Counted from the first letter of the stretch, positions 43,054 through 52,399 are shown. The stretch: DNA of 64,000 nt from Neisseria mucosa (GCA_003028315.1 CP028150.1:1364001-1428000), one strand, 5' to 3'. The notes: generated by a model not told the origin, from the sequence alone. Program-made: numbers and translations.

Positions 43054-46000
43054 ATGTCTGTTGTTTTGCCCTTGCGCGGCGTTACCGCCCTTTCCGATTT
43101 CCGTGTTGAAAAACTCTTGCAAAAAGCGGCCGCACTCGGTCTGCCCGAAGTGAAACTGAAAAGCGAATTTTGGTATTTTGTCGGCAGCGAGAAAGCACTG
43201 GATGCCGCGACTGTCGAAAAACTGCAAGCCTTGTTGGCGGCGCAAAGCGTTGAACAAACGCCCGAAGCGCGCGAGGGCTTGCATTTATTTTTGGTAACGC
43301 CCCGCTTGGGTACGATTTCGCCGTGGGCTTCCAAGGCGACCAATATCGCGGAAAACTGCGGTTTGGAAGGCATAGAGCGCATCGAACGCGGCATGGCGGT
43401 GTGGCTGGAAGGTCGTCTGAATGATGAACAGAAACAACAATGGGCGGCTTTGCTGCACGACCGCATGACCGAATCCGTGCTGCCTGATTTTCAGACGGCC
43501 TCCAAATTATTCCACCATCTCGAATCCGAAACTTTCTCCACCGTCGATGTTTTGGGCGGCGGTAAAGAGGCTTTGGTCAAAGCCAATACCGAAATGGGTT
43601 TGGCGCTCTCCGCCGACGAAATCGATTATCTGGTTGAAAACTATCAGGCTTTGCAGCGCAATCCGTCCGATGTGGAGCTGATGATGTTCGCGCAGGCAAA
43701 CAGCGAACACTGCCGCCACAAAATCTTCAACGCCGATTTCATCCTCAACGGCGAAAAACAGCCAAAATCGCTCTTCGGCATGATACGCGACACGCACAAC
43801 GCGCATCCCGAAGGCACGGTCGTCGCTTATAAAGACAATTCGTCCGTGATTGAAGGCGCAAAAGTCGAGCGTTTCTATCCGAATGCGGCGGAAAATCAAG
43901 GCTACCGTTTCCACGAGGAAGACACGCATATCATCATGAAAGTGGAAACGCACAACCACCCGACCGCCATCGCGCCGTTTGCGGGCGCGGCAACGGGTGC
44001 GGGCGGCGAAATCCGCGACGAAGGCGCAACGGGCAAAGGTTCGCGCCCGAAAGCGGGCTTGACCGGCTTTACCGTCTCCAACCTCAACATCCCCGACATC
44101 AAACAGCCGTGGGAACAAGACTACGGCAAGCCGGAACACATTTCCTCACCGCTGGACATCATGATTGAAGGCCCCATCGGCGGCGCGGCGTTCAACAACG
44201 AATTCGGCCGCCCGAACCTCTTGGGCTACTTCCGCACCTTTGAAGAAAAATTCGACGGTCAAGTTCGCGGCTACCACAAACCGATTATGATTGCGGGCGG
44301 CTTGGGCAGCATTCAGGCGCAGCAGACGCATAAAGACGAAATCCCCGAAGGCGCGTTGCTGATCCAACTGGGCGGCCCGGGTATGCTCATCGGCTTGGGC
44401 GGCGGCGCGGCTTCTTCGATGAATACTGGAACAAACGACGCCTCTTTGGACTTCAACTCCGTACAACGCGGCAACCCCGAAATCGAACGCCGCGCGCAGG
44501 AAGTGATTGACCGCTGCTGGCAGCTCGGCGACAAAAACCCGATTATCTCCATCCACGACGTCGGCGCGGGCGGCCTGTCCAACGCCTTCCCCGAACTCGT
44601 CAACGATGCCGGACGCGGTGCGGTATTCAAGCTGCGCGAAGTGCCGCTGGAAGAACACGGCCTCAATCCGCTGCAAATCTGGTGCAACGAATCGCAAGAG
44701 CGTTATGTGTTGTCGATTTTGGAAAAAGATTTGGACACCTTCCGCGCCATCTGCGAACGCGAACGCTGCCCGTTTGCCGTTGTCGGCACGGCGACTGACG
44801 ACGGCCATTTGAAAGTACGCGACGACTTGTTCTCCAACAATCCTGTTGATTTGCCGCTGAACGTCTTGCTCGGCAAACCGCCCAAAACCACGCGCAGCGA
44901 CCAAACCGTGAGGTCGTCTGAAAAGGCATTTAATGCCCAAAACATCGACATCACCGAAGCCGCCTACCGCGTTTTGCGTCTGCCTACCGTAGCCGCCAAA
45001 AACTTCCTGATTACCATCGGCGACCGCAGCGTCGGCGGCATGACCCACCGCGACCAAATGGTCGGCAAATACCAAACCCCCGTAGCCGACTGCGCCGTTA
45101 CCATGATGGGCTTCAACACCTATCGCGGCGAAGCGATGTCTATGGGCGAAAAACCGACCGTCGCCCTGTTTGACGCACCCGCCTCGGGCAGAATGTGCGT
45201 CGGCGAAGCCATCACCAACATCGCGGCGGTCAACATCGGCGACATCGGCAACATCAAACTTTCCGCCAACTGGATGGCGGCGTGCGGCAACGAAGGCGAA
45301 GACGAAAAACTCTACCGCACCGTCGAAGCCGTTTCCAAAGCCTGTCAAGCATTGGATTTAAGTATTCCCGTGGGCAAAGACAGCCTGTCGATGAAAACCG
45401 TGTGGCAGGACGGCGAAGAGAAAAAATCCGTCGTCTCGCCGTTGAGCCTGATTATCTCCGCGTTCGCGCCGGTAAAAGACGTGCGCAAAACCGTTACGCC
45501 CGAATTGAAAAACGTCGAAGACAGCGTATTGCTGTTTATCGATTTGGGCTTCGGCAAAGCGCGTATGGGCGGCTCGGCCTTAAGCCAAGTGTATAACGAT
45601 ATGGCAGGAGAAGCGCCGGATATCGAAGCAGGCCGTCTGAAAGCGTTTTACCAAGTGATTCAGCAGCTTGTAGCCGAAGACAAACTGCTGGCTTACCACG
45701 ACCGCAGCGACGGCGGCTTGTTTGCGACGCTGGTAGAAATGGCGTTTGCGGCACGTTGCGGCTTGGATATAGATTTAAATTTATTGCTTGCACAAACATT
45801 TATTACCAACCATACCGCTCTGTCTCAATCATTGCGGACTGAAGAGGTAAAAGCGTTGGCTGAATGGCAAGAAACCATTGCCCGCACATTATTTAATGAA
45901 GAGTTGGGTGCTGTTATCCAAGTTAGAAAACAAGATGTTGCCGATATTATCAATTTATTCTATCAACAACAGCTGCATCATAATGTCTTTGAAATCGGTA

Positions 46001-47013
46001 CGTTAACTGACGAGAACACGTTAATCATCCGCGACGGGCAAACGCACCTTATTTCTGACAATCTAATCAAACTGCAACAAACCTGGCAAGAAACCAGCCA
46101 CGCCATCCAACGCCTGCGCGACAACCCCGCCTGCGCCGACAGCGAGTTCGCCCTGATTGGCGACAACGAACGCAGTGCATTGTTTGCCGACGTGAAGTTT
46201 GACGTAAACGAAGACATCGCCGCGCCTTTCGTCAACAGCGGCGCAAAACCCAAAATCGCCATTCTGCGCGAACAAGGCGTGAACGGACAAATCGAAATGG
46301 CCGCCGCCTTCACCCGCGCCGGATTCGATGCCTACGACGTGCATATGTCCGACCTGATGGCAGGCCGCGTCCACCTTGCCGACTTCAAAATGCTGGCGGC
46401 GTGCGGGGGCTTCAGCTACGGCGACGTACTCGGCGCAGGCGAAGGCTGGGCGAAATCCATCCTGTTCCACCCCGCCTTGCGCGACCAGTTCGCCGCCTTC
46501 TTCGCCGACCCGGACACGCTGACATTGGGCGTGTGCAACGGCTGCCAAATGGTCAGCAACCTCGCCGAAATCATTCCCGGCACGGCAGGCTGGCCGAAGT
46601 TCAAACGCAACCTGAGCGAACAGTTCGAAGCACGCCTGAGCATGGTTCATGTCCCCAAATCGCCTTCGCTGATACTCGCCGAAATGCAAGGCTCCAGCCT
46701 GCCCGTCGTCGTCAGCCACGGCGAAGGCCGCGCCGACTTCGCGCTTCACGGCGGCAAAATTTCAGACGGCCTCGGCATCGCGCTGCAATACGTCGACGGA
46801 CAAAACCAAGTTACCCAAACCTACCCGCTCAACCCCAACGGCTCGCCGCAAGGCATCGCCGGCGTTACCAACACCGACGGCCGCGTTACCATCATGATGC
46901 CCCACCCCGAACGCGTGTACCGCGCCGCGCAAATGAGCTGGAAACCGGAAGACTGGACGGAACTGTCCGGCTGGTACCGCCTCTTCGCCGGAGCAAGGAA
47001 AGCTTTGGGTTAA
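43054..47013 (+). CDS. purL: Phosphoribosylformylglycinamidine synthase
   Basis: 1319 residues, the large single-chain proteobacterial form. Order: N-terminal PurS-like region, linker with MMFAQANSEHCRHKIFNADF, two AIRS-type synthase halves (METHNHPTAIAPFAGAATGA and LLGKPPKTTR onward) and a C-terminal glutaminase domain with ACGGFSYGDVLGAGEGWAKS and nucleophile Cys in LGVCNGCQMVSNL (about 1160). De novo purine synthesis. Base composition changes sharply at about 45765-46075, where codons become AT-rich, then returns to normal. The gene also holds uptake sequences of two dialects, suggesting mosaic origin. Confidence 0.96.
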   Translation: MSVVLPLRGVTALSDFRVEKLLQKAAALGLPEVKLKSEFWYFVGSEKALDAATVEKLQALLAAQSVEQTPEAREGLHLFLVTPRLGTISPWASKATNIAENCGLEGIERIERGMAVWLEGRLNDEQKQQWAALLHDRMTESVLPDFQTASKLFHHLESETFSTVDVLGGGKEALVKANTEMGLALSADEIDYLVENYQALQRNPSDVELMMFAQANSEHCRHKIFNADFILNGEKQPKSLFGMIRDTHNAHPEGTVVAYKDNSSVIEGAKVERFYPNAAENQGYRFHEEDTHIIMKVETHNHPTAIAPFAGAATGAGGEIRDEGATGKGSRPKAGLTGFTVSNLNIPDIKQPWEQDYGKPEHISSPLDIMIEGPIGGAAFNNEFGRPNLLGYFRTFEEKFDGQVRGYHKPIMIAGGLGSIQAQQTHKDEIPEGALLIQLGGPGMLIGLGGGAASSMNTGTNDASLDFNSVQRGNPEIERRAQEVIDRCWQLGDKNPIISIHDVGAGGLSNAFPELVNDAGRGAVFKLREVPLEEHGLNPLQIWCNESQERYVLSILEKDLDTFRAICERERCPFAVVGTATDDGHLKVRDDLFSNNPVDLPLNVLLGKPPKTTRSDQTVRSSEKAFNAQNIDITEAAYRVLRLPTVAAKNFLITIGDRSVGGMTHRDQMVGKYQTPVADCAVTMMGFNTYRGEAMSMGEKPTVALFDAPASGRMCVGEAITNIAAVNIGDIGNIKLSANWMAACGNEGEDEKLYRTVEAVSKACQALDLSIPVGKDSLSMKTVWQDGEEKKSVVSPLSLIISAFAPVKDVRKTVTPELKNVEDSVLLFIDLGFGKARMGGSALSQVYNDMAGEAPDIEAGRLKAFYQVIQQLVAEDKLLAYHDRSDGGLFATLVEMAFAARCGLDIDLNLLLAQTFITNHTALSQSLRTEEVKALAEWQETIARTLFNEELGAVIQVRKQDVADIINLFYQQQLHHNVFEIGTLTDENTLIIRDGQTHLISDNLIKLQQTWQETSHAIQRLRDNPACADSEFALIGDNERSALFADVKFDVNEDIAAPFVNSGAKPKIAILREQGVNGQIEMAAAFTRAGFDAYDVHMSDLMAGRVHLADFKMLAACGGFSYGDVLGAGEGWAKSILFHPALRDQFAAFFADPDTLTLGVCNGCQMVSNLAEIIPGTAGWPKFKRNLSEQFEARLSMVHVPKSPSLILAEMQGSSLPVVVSHGEGRADFALHGGKISDGLGIALQYVDGQNQVTQTYPLNPNGSPQGIAGVTNTDGRVTIMMPHPERVYRAAQMSWKPEDWTELSGWYRLFAGARKALG

Positions 47014-47044
47014 CCGGCAGGCTGATTTGATTCGGCTTTAAAGA

Positions 47045-47104
47045 AAAAGGTCGTCTGAAAACGAATATAGCAGAATCCGCTAAATCGTTTTCAGACGACC
47101 TTTA
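47045..47104 (+). terminator. DUS inverted-repeat terminator after purL
   Basis: AAAAGGTCGTCTGAAAACGA and TCGTTTTCAGACGACCTTT pair around a loop of about 20 bases that has its own inverted symmetry (TAGCAGAATCCGCTA). Confidence 0.8.
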
Positions 47105-47140
47105 TATGTTCTTTTGCGTATGAAGACCGAACCGACCGCC

Positions 47141-47169
47141 GTCATTCCCGCCTTCGCAAGAATGACGGT
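47141..47169. repeat. Solitary dRS3-like repeat
   Basis: GTCATTCCCGCCTTCGCAAG followed by AATGACGGT: the ATTCCC-N8-GGGAAT form with one arm altered to AAGAAT. Confidence 0.5.
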
Positions 47170-47237
47170 CATAGGAAAATCAATGCATTACCCAAAATAA
47201 TTAAATTAGAAAACTTAACTTTGGTAGGAAGACTTAA

Positions 47238-48023
47238 ATGGCAAAAACAAAATATTCCGCACGGATCAATGGAGAACATATTGATGGGACAATAGAAATT
47301 ATAAAAAGAATCGTCTTACATCTGCATAATATGGGCAAAACACAATTTAAGGTAAAAGATGTAGATGAACAGATTGAAGAACTAAAAAACCAATGGCAGA
47401 TTACTCCTGACTATAATGATGATACACGTGCTTCTTTGTATGTACTTAGTGTTAATTCAAACTCAAGGAAGCATTATCACGAATCAATGCACCAAGACTT
47501 TTTATGGTGGAAAAAAGGAGGAATATTTGAATTATACAAACCAACAAATTTTCAAATAAACTCAACCCAATCTTTGGAACAAGATCTCGGTAAACTCAAA
47601 GAACAATTAGCATCTGAAATTGAACCAGAAAAACGAACCGAAATCGAAACCTTAATAAAAGCCCGTCAAGGGCAAGGCAGATTCCGGCAAAAACTACTCG
47701 AACTGTATCCGAGCTGTCCACTGACAGATCTAGATGTTCGGTCTTTACTTGTTGCCAGCCATATCAAACCTTGGAGCAAGTGCAATAATGAAGAGAGGTT
47801 AGATCCCTTCAATGGTCTGATGCTCGCCCCCAATATCGACGCATTATTCGATAGCGGTCTGATTACGTTTGAGACCGACGGTACGATAAAAATCAGTCCG
47901 AAAATCGATCTGGAAAATCAAAAGCGGCTTGGAATTTCTCCCGATATGAAATTAAAAATTCGACCGAAAAGCGAAAAATATTTCGAGTATCACCGCAACC
48001 ACGTTTTCCAAAAAGAAGAATAG
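47238..48023 (+). CDS. HNH endonuclease (orphan, possibly restriction-type)
   Basis: 261 residues. C-terminal HNH nuclease: RQGQGRFRQKLLELYPSCPL, then LLVASHIKPWSKCNNEERLD and PFNGLMLAPNIDALFDSGLI. These are the HNH_2-type motifs with catalytic His in ASHIKPW and Asn in NGLMLAPNID. The N-terminal 110 residues (SARINGEHIDGTIEIIKRIV) are unrecognised and may bind DNA. The gene is notably AT-rich compared with purL and pyrC and is bracketed by DUS hairpins and dRS3-type repeats, all signs of acquisition. No methyltransferase lies next to it, so a classical restriction-modification role is uncertain. Confidence 0.8.
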   Translation: MAKTKYSARINGEHIDGTIEIIKRIVLHLHNMGKTQFKVKDVDEQIEELKNQWQITPDYNDDTRASLYVLSVNSNSRKHYHESMHQDFLWWKKGGIFELYKPTNFQINSTQSLEQDLGKLKEQLASEIEPEKRTEIETLIKARQGQGRFRQKLLELYPSCPLTDLDVRSLLVASHIKPWSKCNNEERLDPFNGLMLAPNIDALFDSGLITFETDGTIKISPKIDLENQKRLGISPDMKLKIRPKSEKYFEYHRNHVFQKEE

Positions 48024-48048
48024 AAAGTGTTGAACAGTCCGTTGACTT

Positions 48049-48107
48049 AAGGTCGTCTGAAAACGATTTAGCGAACCCCGCTCTATCTGTTTTCAGACGA
48101 CCTTTTT
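48049..48107 (+). terminator. DUS inverted-repeat terminator after the HNH gene
   Basis: AAGGTCGTCTGAAAAC and GTTTTCAGACGACCTTTTT pair around a long loop, 26 bases past the stop. It resembles the hairpin at 47045 in loop sequence, so the gene is framed by similar elements. Confidence 0.75.
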
Positions 48108-48140
48108 GCGTTCTTTTGTATACGAATACTAACCAATTAC

Positions 48141-48244
48141 CGTCATTCTCGAGCAGGCGGGAATCCAGACCTCTGCATTTCAGAAATATTTAAAGATTAC
48201 TGTAAATCTAAACTTTTGGATTCCCACCTACACAGGAATGACGA
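48141..48244. repeat. NIME-like repeat with imperfect dRS3 ends
   Basis: ATTCTC-N8-GGGAAT at 48145-48164 and ATTCCC-N8-AGGAAT at 48220-48239 flank about 55 bases. Outer CGTC and GACG match the NIME at 16832, but the internal segment differs. Confidence 0.6.
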
Positions 48245-48281
48245 TGATTGAGTATTTTCCATTTGAATTCACCATAAAACC

Positions 48282-48314
48282 AAAATGCCTGCCCCTTTTT
48301 CGGGCAGGCATTTT
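48282..48314 (-). terminator. pyrC terminator
   Basis: AAAATGCCTGCCC and GGGCAGGCATTTT form a 13-base stem with a T-rich loop, 27 bases past the pyrC stop on the minus strand. It is not DUS-based. Confidence 0.85.
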
Positions 48315-48340
48315 CATACGTCAGTTCAATCAGGTTCGGC

Positions 48341-49375
48341 TCAATATTTGACTGTCCAGCCTATCTCGCCGCCCGCGCGCATCGGGACGAGTTCGCCGTC
48401 GCCGTATGGGACGCTTGCGGGGACGGTTTGGCTTTGTTTGACGAGGGTGATCGTGTCGGTGTTTTCGGGAATACCGTAGAACCTTGCGCCGTTTTTCGAG
48501 GCGAAGGCTTCAAGTTTGTCCAACGCGCCTGCTTTTTCAAACACTTCGGCGTAAAGCTCGATGGCGGTCATGGCGCTGAACATGCCGGCGCAGCCGCAGG
48601 CGTTTTCTTTGGCGGATTTGGCGTGCGGCGCGGAGTCGGTGCCGAGGAAGAATTTGTGCGCCTTCTCGCCGGTAACGGCAGCGACCAATGCCTGACGGTG
48701 GGTTTCGCGTTTGAGTACGGGCAGGCAGAAATGATGGGGGCGCACGCCGCCGACCAAGAGGTCGTTGCGGTTGAGCAGGAGGTGTTGCGGGGTCACGGAG
48801 GCGGCAACGTTGTCGCCTGCTTCCAAAACCAGGCGGGCGGCTTCGGCGGTGGTGATGTGTTCGAACACGACTTTAAGATTTGGCACTTGCGCCAAAACGG
48901 GTTTCATCACGCGCTCGATAAAGGCGGCTTCGCGGTCGAAGATGTCGATTTCGGAGTCGGTTACTTCGCCGTGAACGAGGAACAGGATGCCCTGTTTTGC
49001 CATTTCTTCCAAAACGGGTATGAGTTTGAACAGGTCGGTTACGCCGGAATCGGAATTGGTCGTCGCGCCTGCGGGGTAGAGTTTGAAGGCGACGATACCG
49101 GCGGCTTTGGCTTCGCGCACCAGCTCGGGCGTGGCTTGGTCGGTGAGGTAAAGCGTCATCAACGGCTCAAACGCGCTGCCTTCGGGCAATGCCGCCATGA
49201 TACGCGCTTTGTAGGCAAGCGCGTCGGCAACGCTGACGACGGGCGGCTTGAGGTTGGGCATGATGACGGCACGCCCCATCTGGCGGGCAGTATAGGGGGC
49301 AACCGCTTTGAGCGCGTCGCCGTCGCGCAGGTGCAGGTGCATATCGTCGGGGCGGGTTATGGTCAGGGTTTGCAT
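48341..49375 (-). CDS. pyrC: Dihydroorotase
   Basis: 344 residues, class II (E. coli-like) dihydroorotase. Starts MQTLTITRPDDMHLHLRDGD with the metal-binding HLHLRDG. The carboxylated Lys is in AFKLYPAGATTNSDSG, other ligands in LVHGEVTDSEIDIFDREA and VFEHITTAEA, and the catalytic Asp in FFLGTDSAPHAKSAKE. Third step of pyrimidine synthesis. AGGAACACTC precedes the ATG. Confidence 0.96.
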   Translation of the reverse strand: MQTLTITRPDDMHLHLRDGDALKAVAPYTARQMGRAVIMPNLKPPVVSVADALAYKARIMAALPEGSAFEPLMTLYLTDQATPELVREAKAAGIVAFKLYPAGATTNSDSGVTDLFKLIPVLEEMAKQGILFLVHGEVTDSEIDIFDREAAFIERVMKPVLAQVPNLKVVFEHITTAEAARLVLEAGDNVAASVTPQHLLLNRNDLLVGGVRPHHFCLPVLKRETHRQALVAAVTGEKAHKFFLGTDSAPHAKSAKENACGCAGMFSAMTAIELYAEVFEKAGALDKLEAFASKNGARFYGIPENTDTITLVKQSQTVPASVPYGDGELVPMRAGGEIGWTVKY

Positions 49376-49607
49376 GAGTGTTCCTTTTTAGATTTTTGGG
49401 TTTCAGACGACCCCGTGATGTTTCCTAGGGGCTGTCGACATTTAATTTTCCCAGTGGATTTTTGTTCACAAAGCGGAAGATTCAAGGCGGAAACCGCAAC
49501 AAGGTTGGACACCTTGTGAGGATTTCCAACGTGGCAGATGCCGCTTTGAGGATAAAAAGACACGGAAACTATTGAATAGCAACAGCCGCTAAGGTCGTCT
49601 GAAAAGG

Positions 49608-50210
49608 CTATTGCACAAGGACAGGCTTGCCGTTATAGGACTGATGCGTCAGGTAAAACACCGCCTGCACGGGCAACTGGTCGGACGGGGTGGTTTTGAC
49701 GGTCAGCAGGGTTTCTTCCGGGCTGCCCGAAGCTCGCCACGCATAAGAAAGCTGACGGATCGCTATCGGAGATTCGGAGGCTTGATCGGTGCGCAATTCG
49801 TTGTTCAAACCCTTCGGCGGGTTTTCGACCAACACCATAAACTGCTTGCGTATCAAGTTTTCGTCCGCCCGCGCCGTCTTCACGCTGCAACTGTCGCCGG
49901 TCAGGCTCAAATAATAATCCGCGCCGTCCTGCGTTTTCTTCCAAACGGCAAGCGCATCCGGCTCAATGAAACCTGCGGGCAGCCTGCCGATTTCTTCCGC
50001 GTTCAAAGCCGTCAGTTTTTCATTATCGGCAAACGCGCGCACTTTATCGGCAGCCCCGTCAAAAGCGACGCAGCCTTGACGGAACAATTCCGCCGCCGCG
50101 TTCGCACGATCCGCCATCTGCTCGGGCGGCACTTCTTCCCTGCCGCACGCCGCCAATAAAACGGAGAAAGTGGCAAGCGTCAAAAGCCTTGAAATCGGAC
50201 GTTTCGCCAT
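49608..50210 (-). CDS. Putative lipoprotein upstream-linked to tusA
   Basis: 200 residues. Signal sequence MAKRPISRLLTLATFSVLLA with lipobox LAAC (Cys 22). Mature domain mixed alpha/beta with two further Cys (FRQGCVAFDGAADKV; LTGDSCSVKTARADE). I do not recognise a named family. It follows tusA by 13 bases on the same strand, separated only by a DUS, so the two are probably co-transcribed. Confidence 0.75.
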   Translation of the reverse strand: MAKRPISRLLTLATFSVLLAACGREEVPPEQMADRANAAAELFRQGCVAFDGAADKVRAFADNEKLTALNAEEIGRLPAGFIEPDALAVWKKTQDGADYYLSLTGDSCSVKTARADENLIRKQFMVLVENPPKGLNNELRTDQASESPIAIRQLSYAWRASGSPEETLLTVKTTPSDQLPVQAVFYLTHQSYNGKPVLVQ

Positions 50211-50223
50211 TTTCAGACGACCT

Positions 50224-50448
50224 CTATTTATGTTTCACGACCAGCGTGAACACGCCGTCTTCTTCGCGCGATTCGAGCAAGACATGCCCGGTCTGGCGGC
50301 AGAAAGCCTCAAAATCGCCGGGCGCGCCGCCGTCGGTCGCCAACACGGTCAGGACTTCGCCCGCCTCCATTTGCGCCAAGGCTTTTTTGGTTTTCAAAAT
50401 CGGCAAAGGGCATCTGAGCCCCTTCAGGTCTAAGGTGTGTGCGTTCAT
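50224..50448 (-). CDS. tusA: TusA-family sulfurtransferase
   Basis: 74 residues from ATG 50448; the frame open to 50553 includes spacer. Core motif LDLKGLRCPLPILKTKKALA with the sulfur-accepting Cys, then GEVLTVLATDGGAPGDFEAF (the conserved D-x-x-x-x-x-D-F segment). TusA carries persulfide sulfur for tRNA thiolation and other uses; here no other tus genes are adjacent, so the precise pathway is not shown. Confidence 0.88.
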   Translation of the reverse strand: MNAHTLDLKGLRCPLPILKTKKALAQMEAGEVLTVLATDGGAPGDFEAFCRQTGHVLLESREEDGVFTLVVKHK

Positions 50449-50556
50449 ATTTTCGGATGTTCCGTTAACAGGATTAACATGAATTATACCGTACTTACTT
50501 GCACCCCACCCCGCCGAACCCATAAAATAAAGCCGTTTTTCACTTTGGAGCACACC

Positions 50557-51168
50557 ATGCGCCGTCTCGCCCTCCTAACCCTCTGCCTCGCCGCCACGGC
50601 AGTCAACGCCGCCGGATTCAGCGAAAAAGATACCCCCTTCAACACACGCTACAAAGAAAGCCCCGAAGAAGCCGCAGCCCGCGAGTTCGCCGAACAAAAA
50701 ACTGCACTCCCGCCGCTGCCCGACACCCAATCCGGCGACTGGTTCGACCTCTACGTCAGCGAAGACTACGGCAAACAGCCCAAAATCCTCCTCAGCAGCC
50801 TGCAAATCATGCCCTCTCCCGACGGCAGTATCCGCTACATCCTCAACGTCCGTTCCGACAAAGGCCATGACAACCTGACCGTCGAAGGCCTCTTCTGCGC
50901 CCGCTCTTCCTTCACATACGGCAAAGACAAACGCTCGTCTTATAAAGTGTTCGGCTACGGCGACACCGTCAACCGCCGCTGGATCGAGCCGCGCAAAGCC
51001 GAATGGAAACCCATAGGCTCAACCTTCAACAAAAACGACGCAATGCGTGCCGTCCTCTACCAGGCCTTCTGTGTCGACGGTGTACCGAACACCACCGAAG
51101 GCCTGGTCAAACGCCTCAAAGAACGCGCCGGACGCTACGCGCCGAAGATGGTGCGCCACGACAAATAA
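50557..51168 (+). CDS. CNP1-like family secreted/periplasmic protein
   Basis: 203 residues from ATG 50557 (TTGGAG before it). Signal peptide MRRLALLTLCLAATAVNAAG. The mature protein (GDWFDLYVSEDYGKQPKILL; YILNVRSDKGHDNLTVEGLF; KVFGYGDTVNRRWIEPRKAE) matches the cryptic neisserial protein 1 family as I recognise it. Family function unknown. Convergent with tatD across a DUS terminator. Confidence 0.8.
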   Translation: MRRLALLTLCLAATAVNAAGFSEKDTPFNTRYKESPEEAAAREFAEQKTALPPLPDTQSGDWFDLYVSEDYGKQPKILLSSLQIMPSPDGSIRYILNVRSDKGHDNLTVEGLFCARSSFTYGKDKRSSYKVFGYGDTVNRRWIEPRKAEWKPIGSTFNKNDAMRAVLYQAFCVDGVPNTTEGLVKRLKERAGRYAPKMVRHDK

Positions 51169-51195
51169 GCAAGCCGTTTGACGGTTTCAAACATC

Positions 51196-51233
51196 AAAAA
51201 AGGTCGTCTGAAGCATTTTCAGACGACCTTTTT
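51196..51233. terminator. Bidirectional DUS terminator between CNP1 gene and tatD
   Basis: AAAAAAGGTCGTCTGAAG and TTTTCAGACGACCTTTTT with a short loop, 28 bases after one stop and 10 before the other. Confidence 0.85.
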
Positions 51234-51242
51234 CCATTCGAA

Positions 51243-52019
51243 TCAAACACGGATGTCGGGTACTTTATTGAACAAACGATAGAAATTGTCGCTAGTGTAA
51301 GCGGCAAGCGTTTCTACGGGTTCGCCGCGCAGTTTCGCCACAAACTCGGCGGTATAACGGACATAGGAAGGTTCGTTAGGCTTACCGCGTTTGGGAACAG
51401 GGGCGAGGAAGGGGGAGTCGGTTTCGACCAGCATTCTGTCCGCAGGGACGTATTTGGCAGCTTCTTGAATTTGCGGGGCATTTTTGAAGGTAACAATACC
51501 GGAGAAGGAAATGTACAGCCCCAAATCCAAAGCGGCTTTGGCAAAAACGGTATCTTCGGTGAAGCAGTGGATAACGCCGGAATTGGTTTGACCTTCTTTC
51601 AGAATCGCCAAAGTATCAGCGGCGGCATCGCGGGTGTGGACAATCACGGGCAAACCGCTTTCGTTGGCGGCTTGGATGTGTTCGGCGAAGCGGCGGTGCT
51701 GCCATGCCAAATCGCCTTTGCACCAGTAATAATCCAAGCCCGTTTCGCCTACGCCGACGACTTTCGGGTGTTTTGCCGCTTCGACCATTTCAGCGACGGT
51801 AAATTCTTCGGCTTCTTGGCTGTCGGGGTGGACGCCTATGGTGCAGTAAATCTGTTCATTGGCTTGGGCAATGTCGAAGACTTCGGCAAAACTCTGTTTG
51901 CTTACGCTGATGGCAAGCGCCTGCTTGACGCTTTGTTCTTCCATATTGGCAAGCACTTCAGGCAGGCGGTTGCTTAAGCCTTCGAAATTGAGGTGGCAGT
52001 GTGAATCAATTAAATGCAT
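51243..52019 (-). CDS. tatD: TatD-family metal-dependent DNase
   Basis: 258 residues from ATG 52019. Metal-binding motifs in order: HLIDSHCHLNF, the Glu in VGVGETGLDYYW, VIVHTRDAAADT, GVIHCFTED and VETDSPFLAPVPKRGKPNEP. A TIM-barrel 3'-5' nuclease acting in the cytoplasm; may be the YcfH-type paralogue. Follows the PilZ gene by 4 bases and holB further upstream, a gene order common in bacteria. Confidence 0.92.
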   Translation of the reverse strand: MHLIDSHCHLNFEGLSNRLPEVLANMEEQSVKQALAISVSKQSFAEVFDIAQANEQIYCTIGVHPDSQEAEEFTVAEMVEAAKHPKVVGVGETGLDYYWCKGDLAWQHRRFAEHIQAANESGLPVIVHTRDAAADTLAILKEGQTNSGVIHCFTEDTVFAKAALDLGLYISFSGIVTFKNAPQIQEAAKYVPADRMLVETDSPFLAPVPKRGKPNEPSYVRYTAEFVAKLRGEPVETLAAYTSDNFYRLFNKVPDIRV

Positions 52020-52023
52020 GATT

Positions 52024-52380
52024 TTAAAGCGTAAAGGTAACACGGTCGCTGCGCAGTTTCGGTCCCAGCTCGCCTTCAATCAGGGTTTTCGCCTGAAGGC
52101 AGCTTTCGTGTTCGGAAAATGCCAGCCCGACGCCTTTAGGACGGTGTGCGGAAGTACGGGCGGGATTGATCCAGACGACTTTGGTAGGCAGGAAGCGTTT
52201 GGGGTAATCGGCGATTTCAACGGCGAGCAGGATGTCTTCGCCTAATGAAAATACGTCTTCGGTCGGAACGAAAAGTCCACCGTGTTCGAGAAACGGCATA
52301 TAGCAGTTGTAGAGCAGGGTCGGGTCTTTAAGCTGCAACGCCATCATTTTCGCCGGAATGTCTTTATTGTTGTTTACCAT
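52024..52380 (-). CDS. PilZ-domain protein
   Basis: 118 residues. Reads KDPTLLYNCYMPFLEHGGLF, VPTEDVFSLGEDILLAVEIA, and FLPTKVVWINPARTSAHRPK followed by GVGLAFSE. This is the type IV pilus PilZ type: the c-di-GMP-binding RxxxR motif is absent, as in meningococcal and Xanthomonas PilZ. It is needed for pilus function in those species. Located between holB and tatD. Confidence 0.85.
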   Translation of the reverse strand: MVNNNKDIPAKMMALQLKDPTLLYNCYMPFLEHGGLFVPTEDVFSLGEDILLAVEIADYPKRFLPTKVVWINPARTSAHRPKGVGLAFSEHESCLQAKTLIEGELGPKLRSDRVTFTL

Positions 52381-52399
52381 TTTGTTTTACCTTATCTAA

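Noticed and set aside
42705..43466. N-terminal extension of the glnB frame to 366 residues
   Set aside because: Crosses the divergent purL promoter and the start of purL; the PII start at 42704 is unmistakable.
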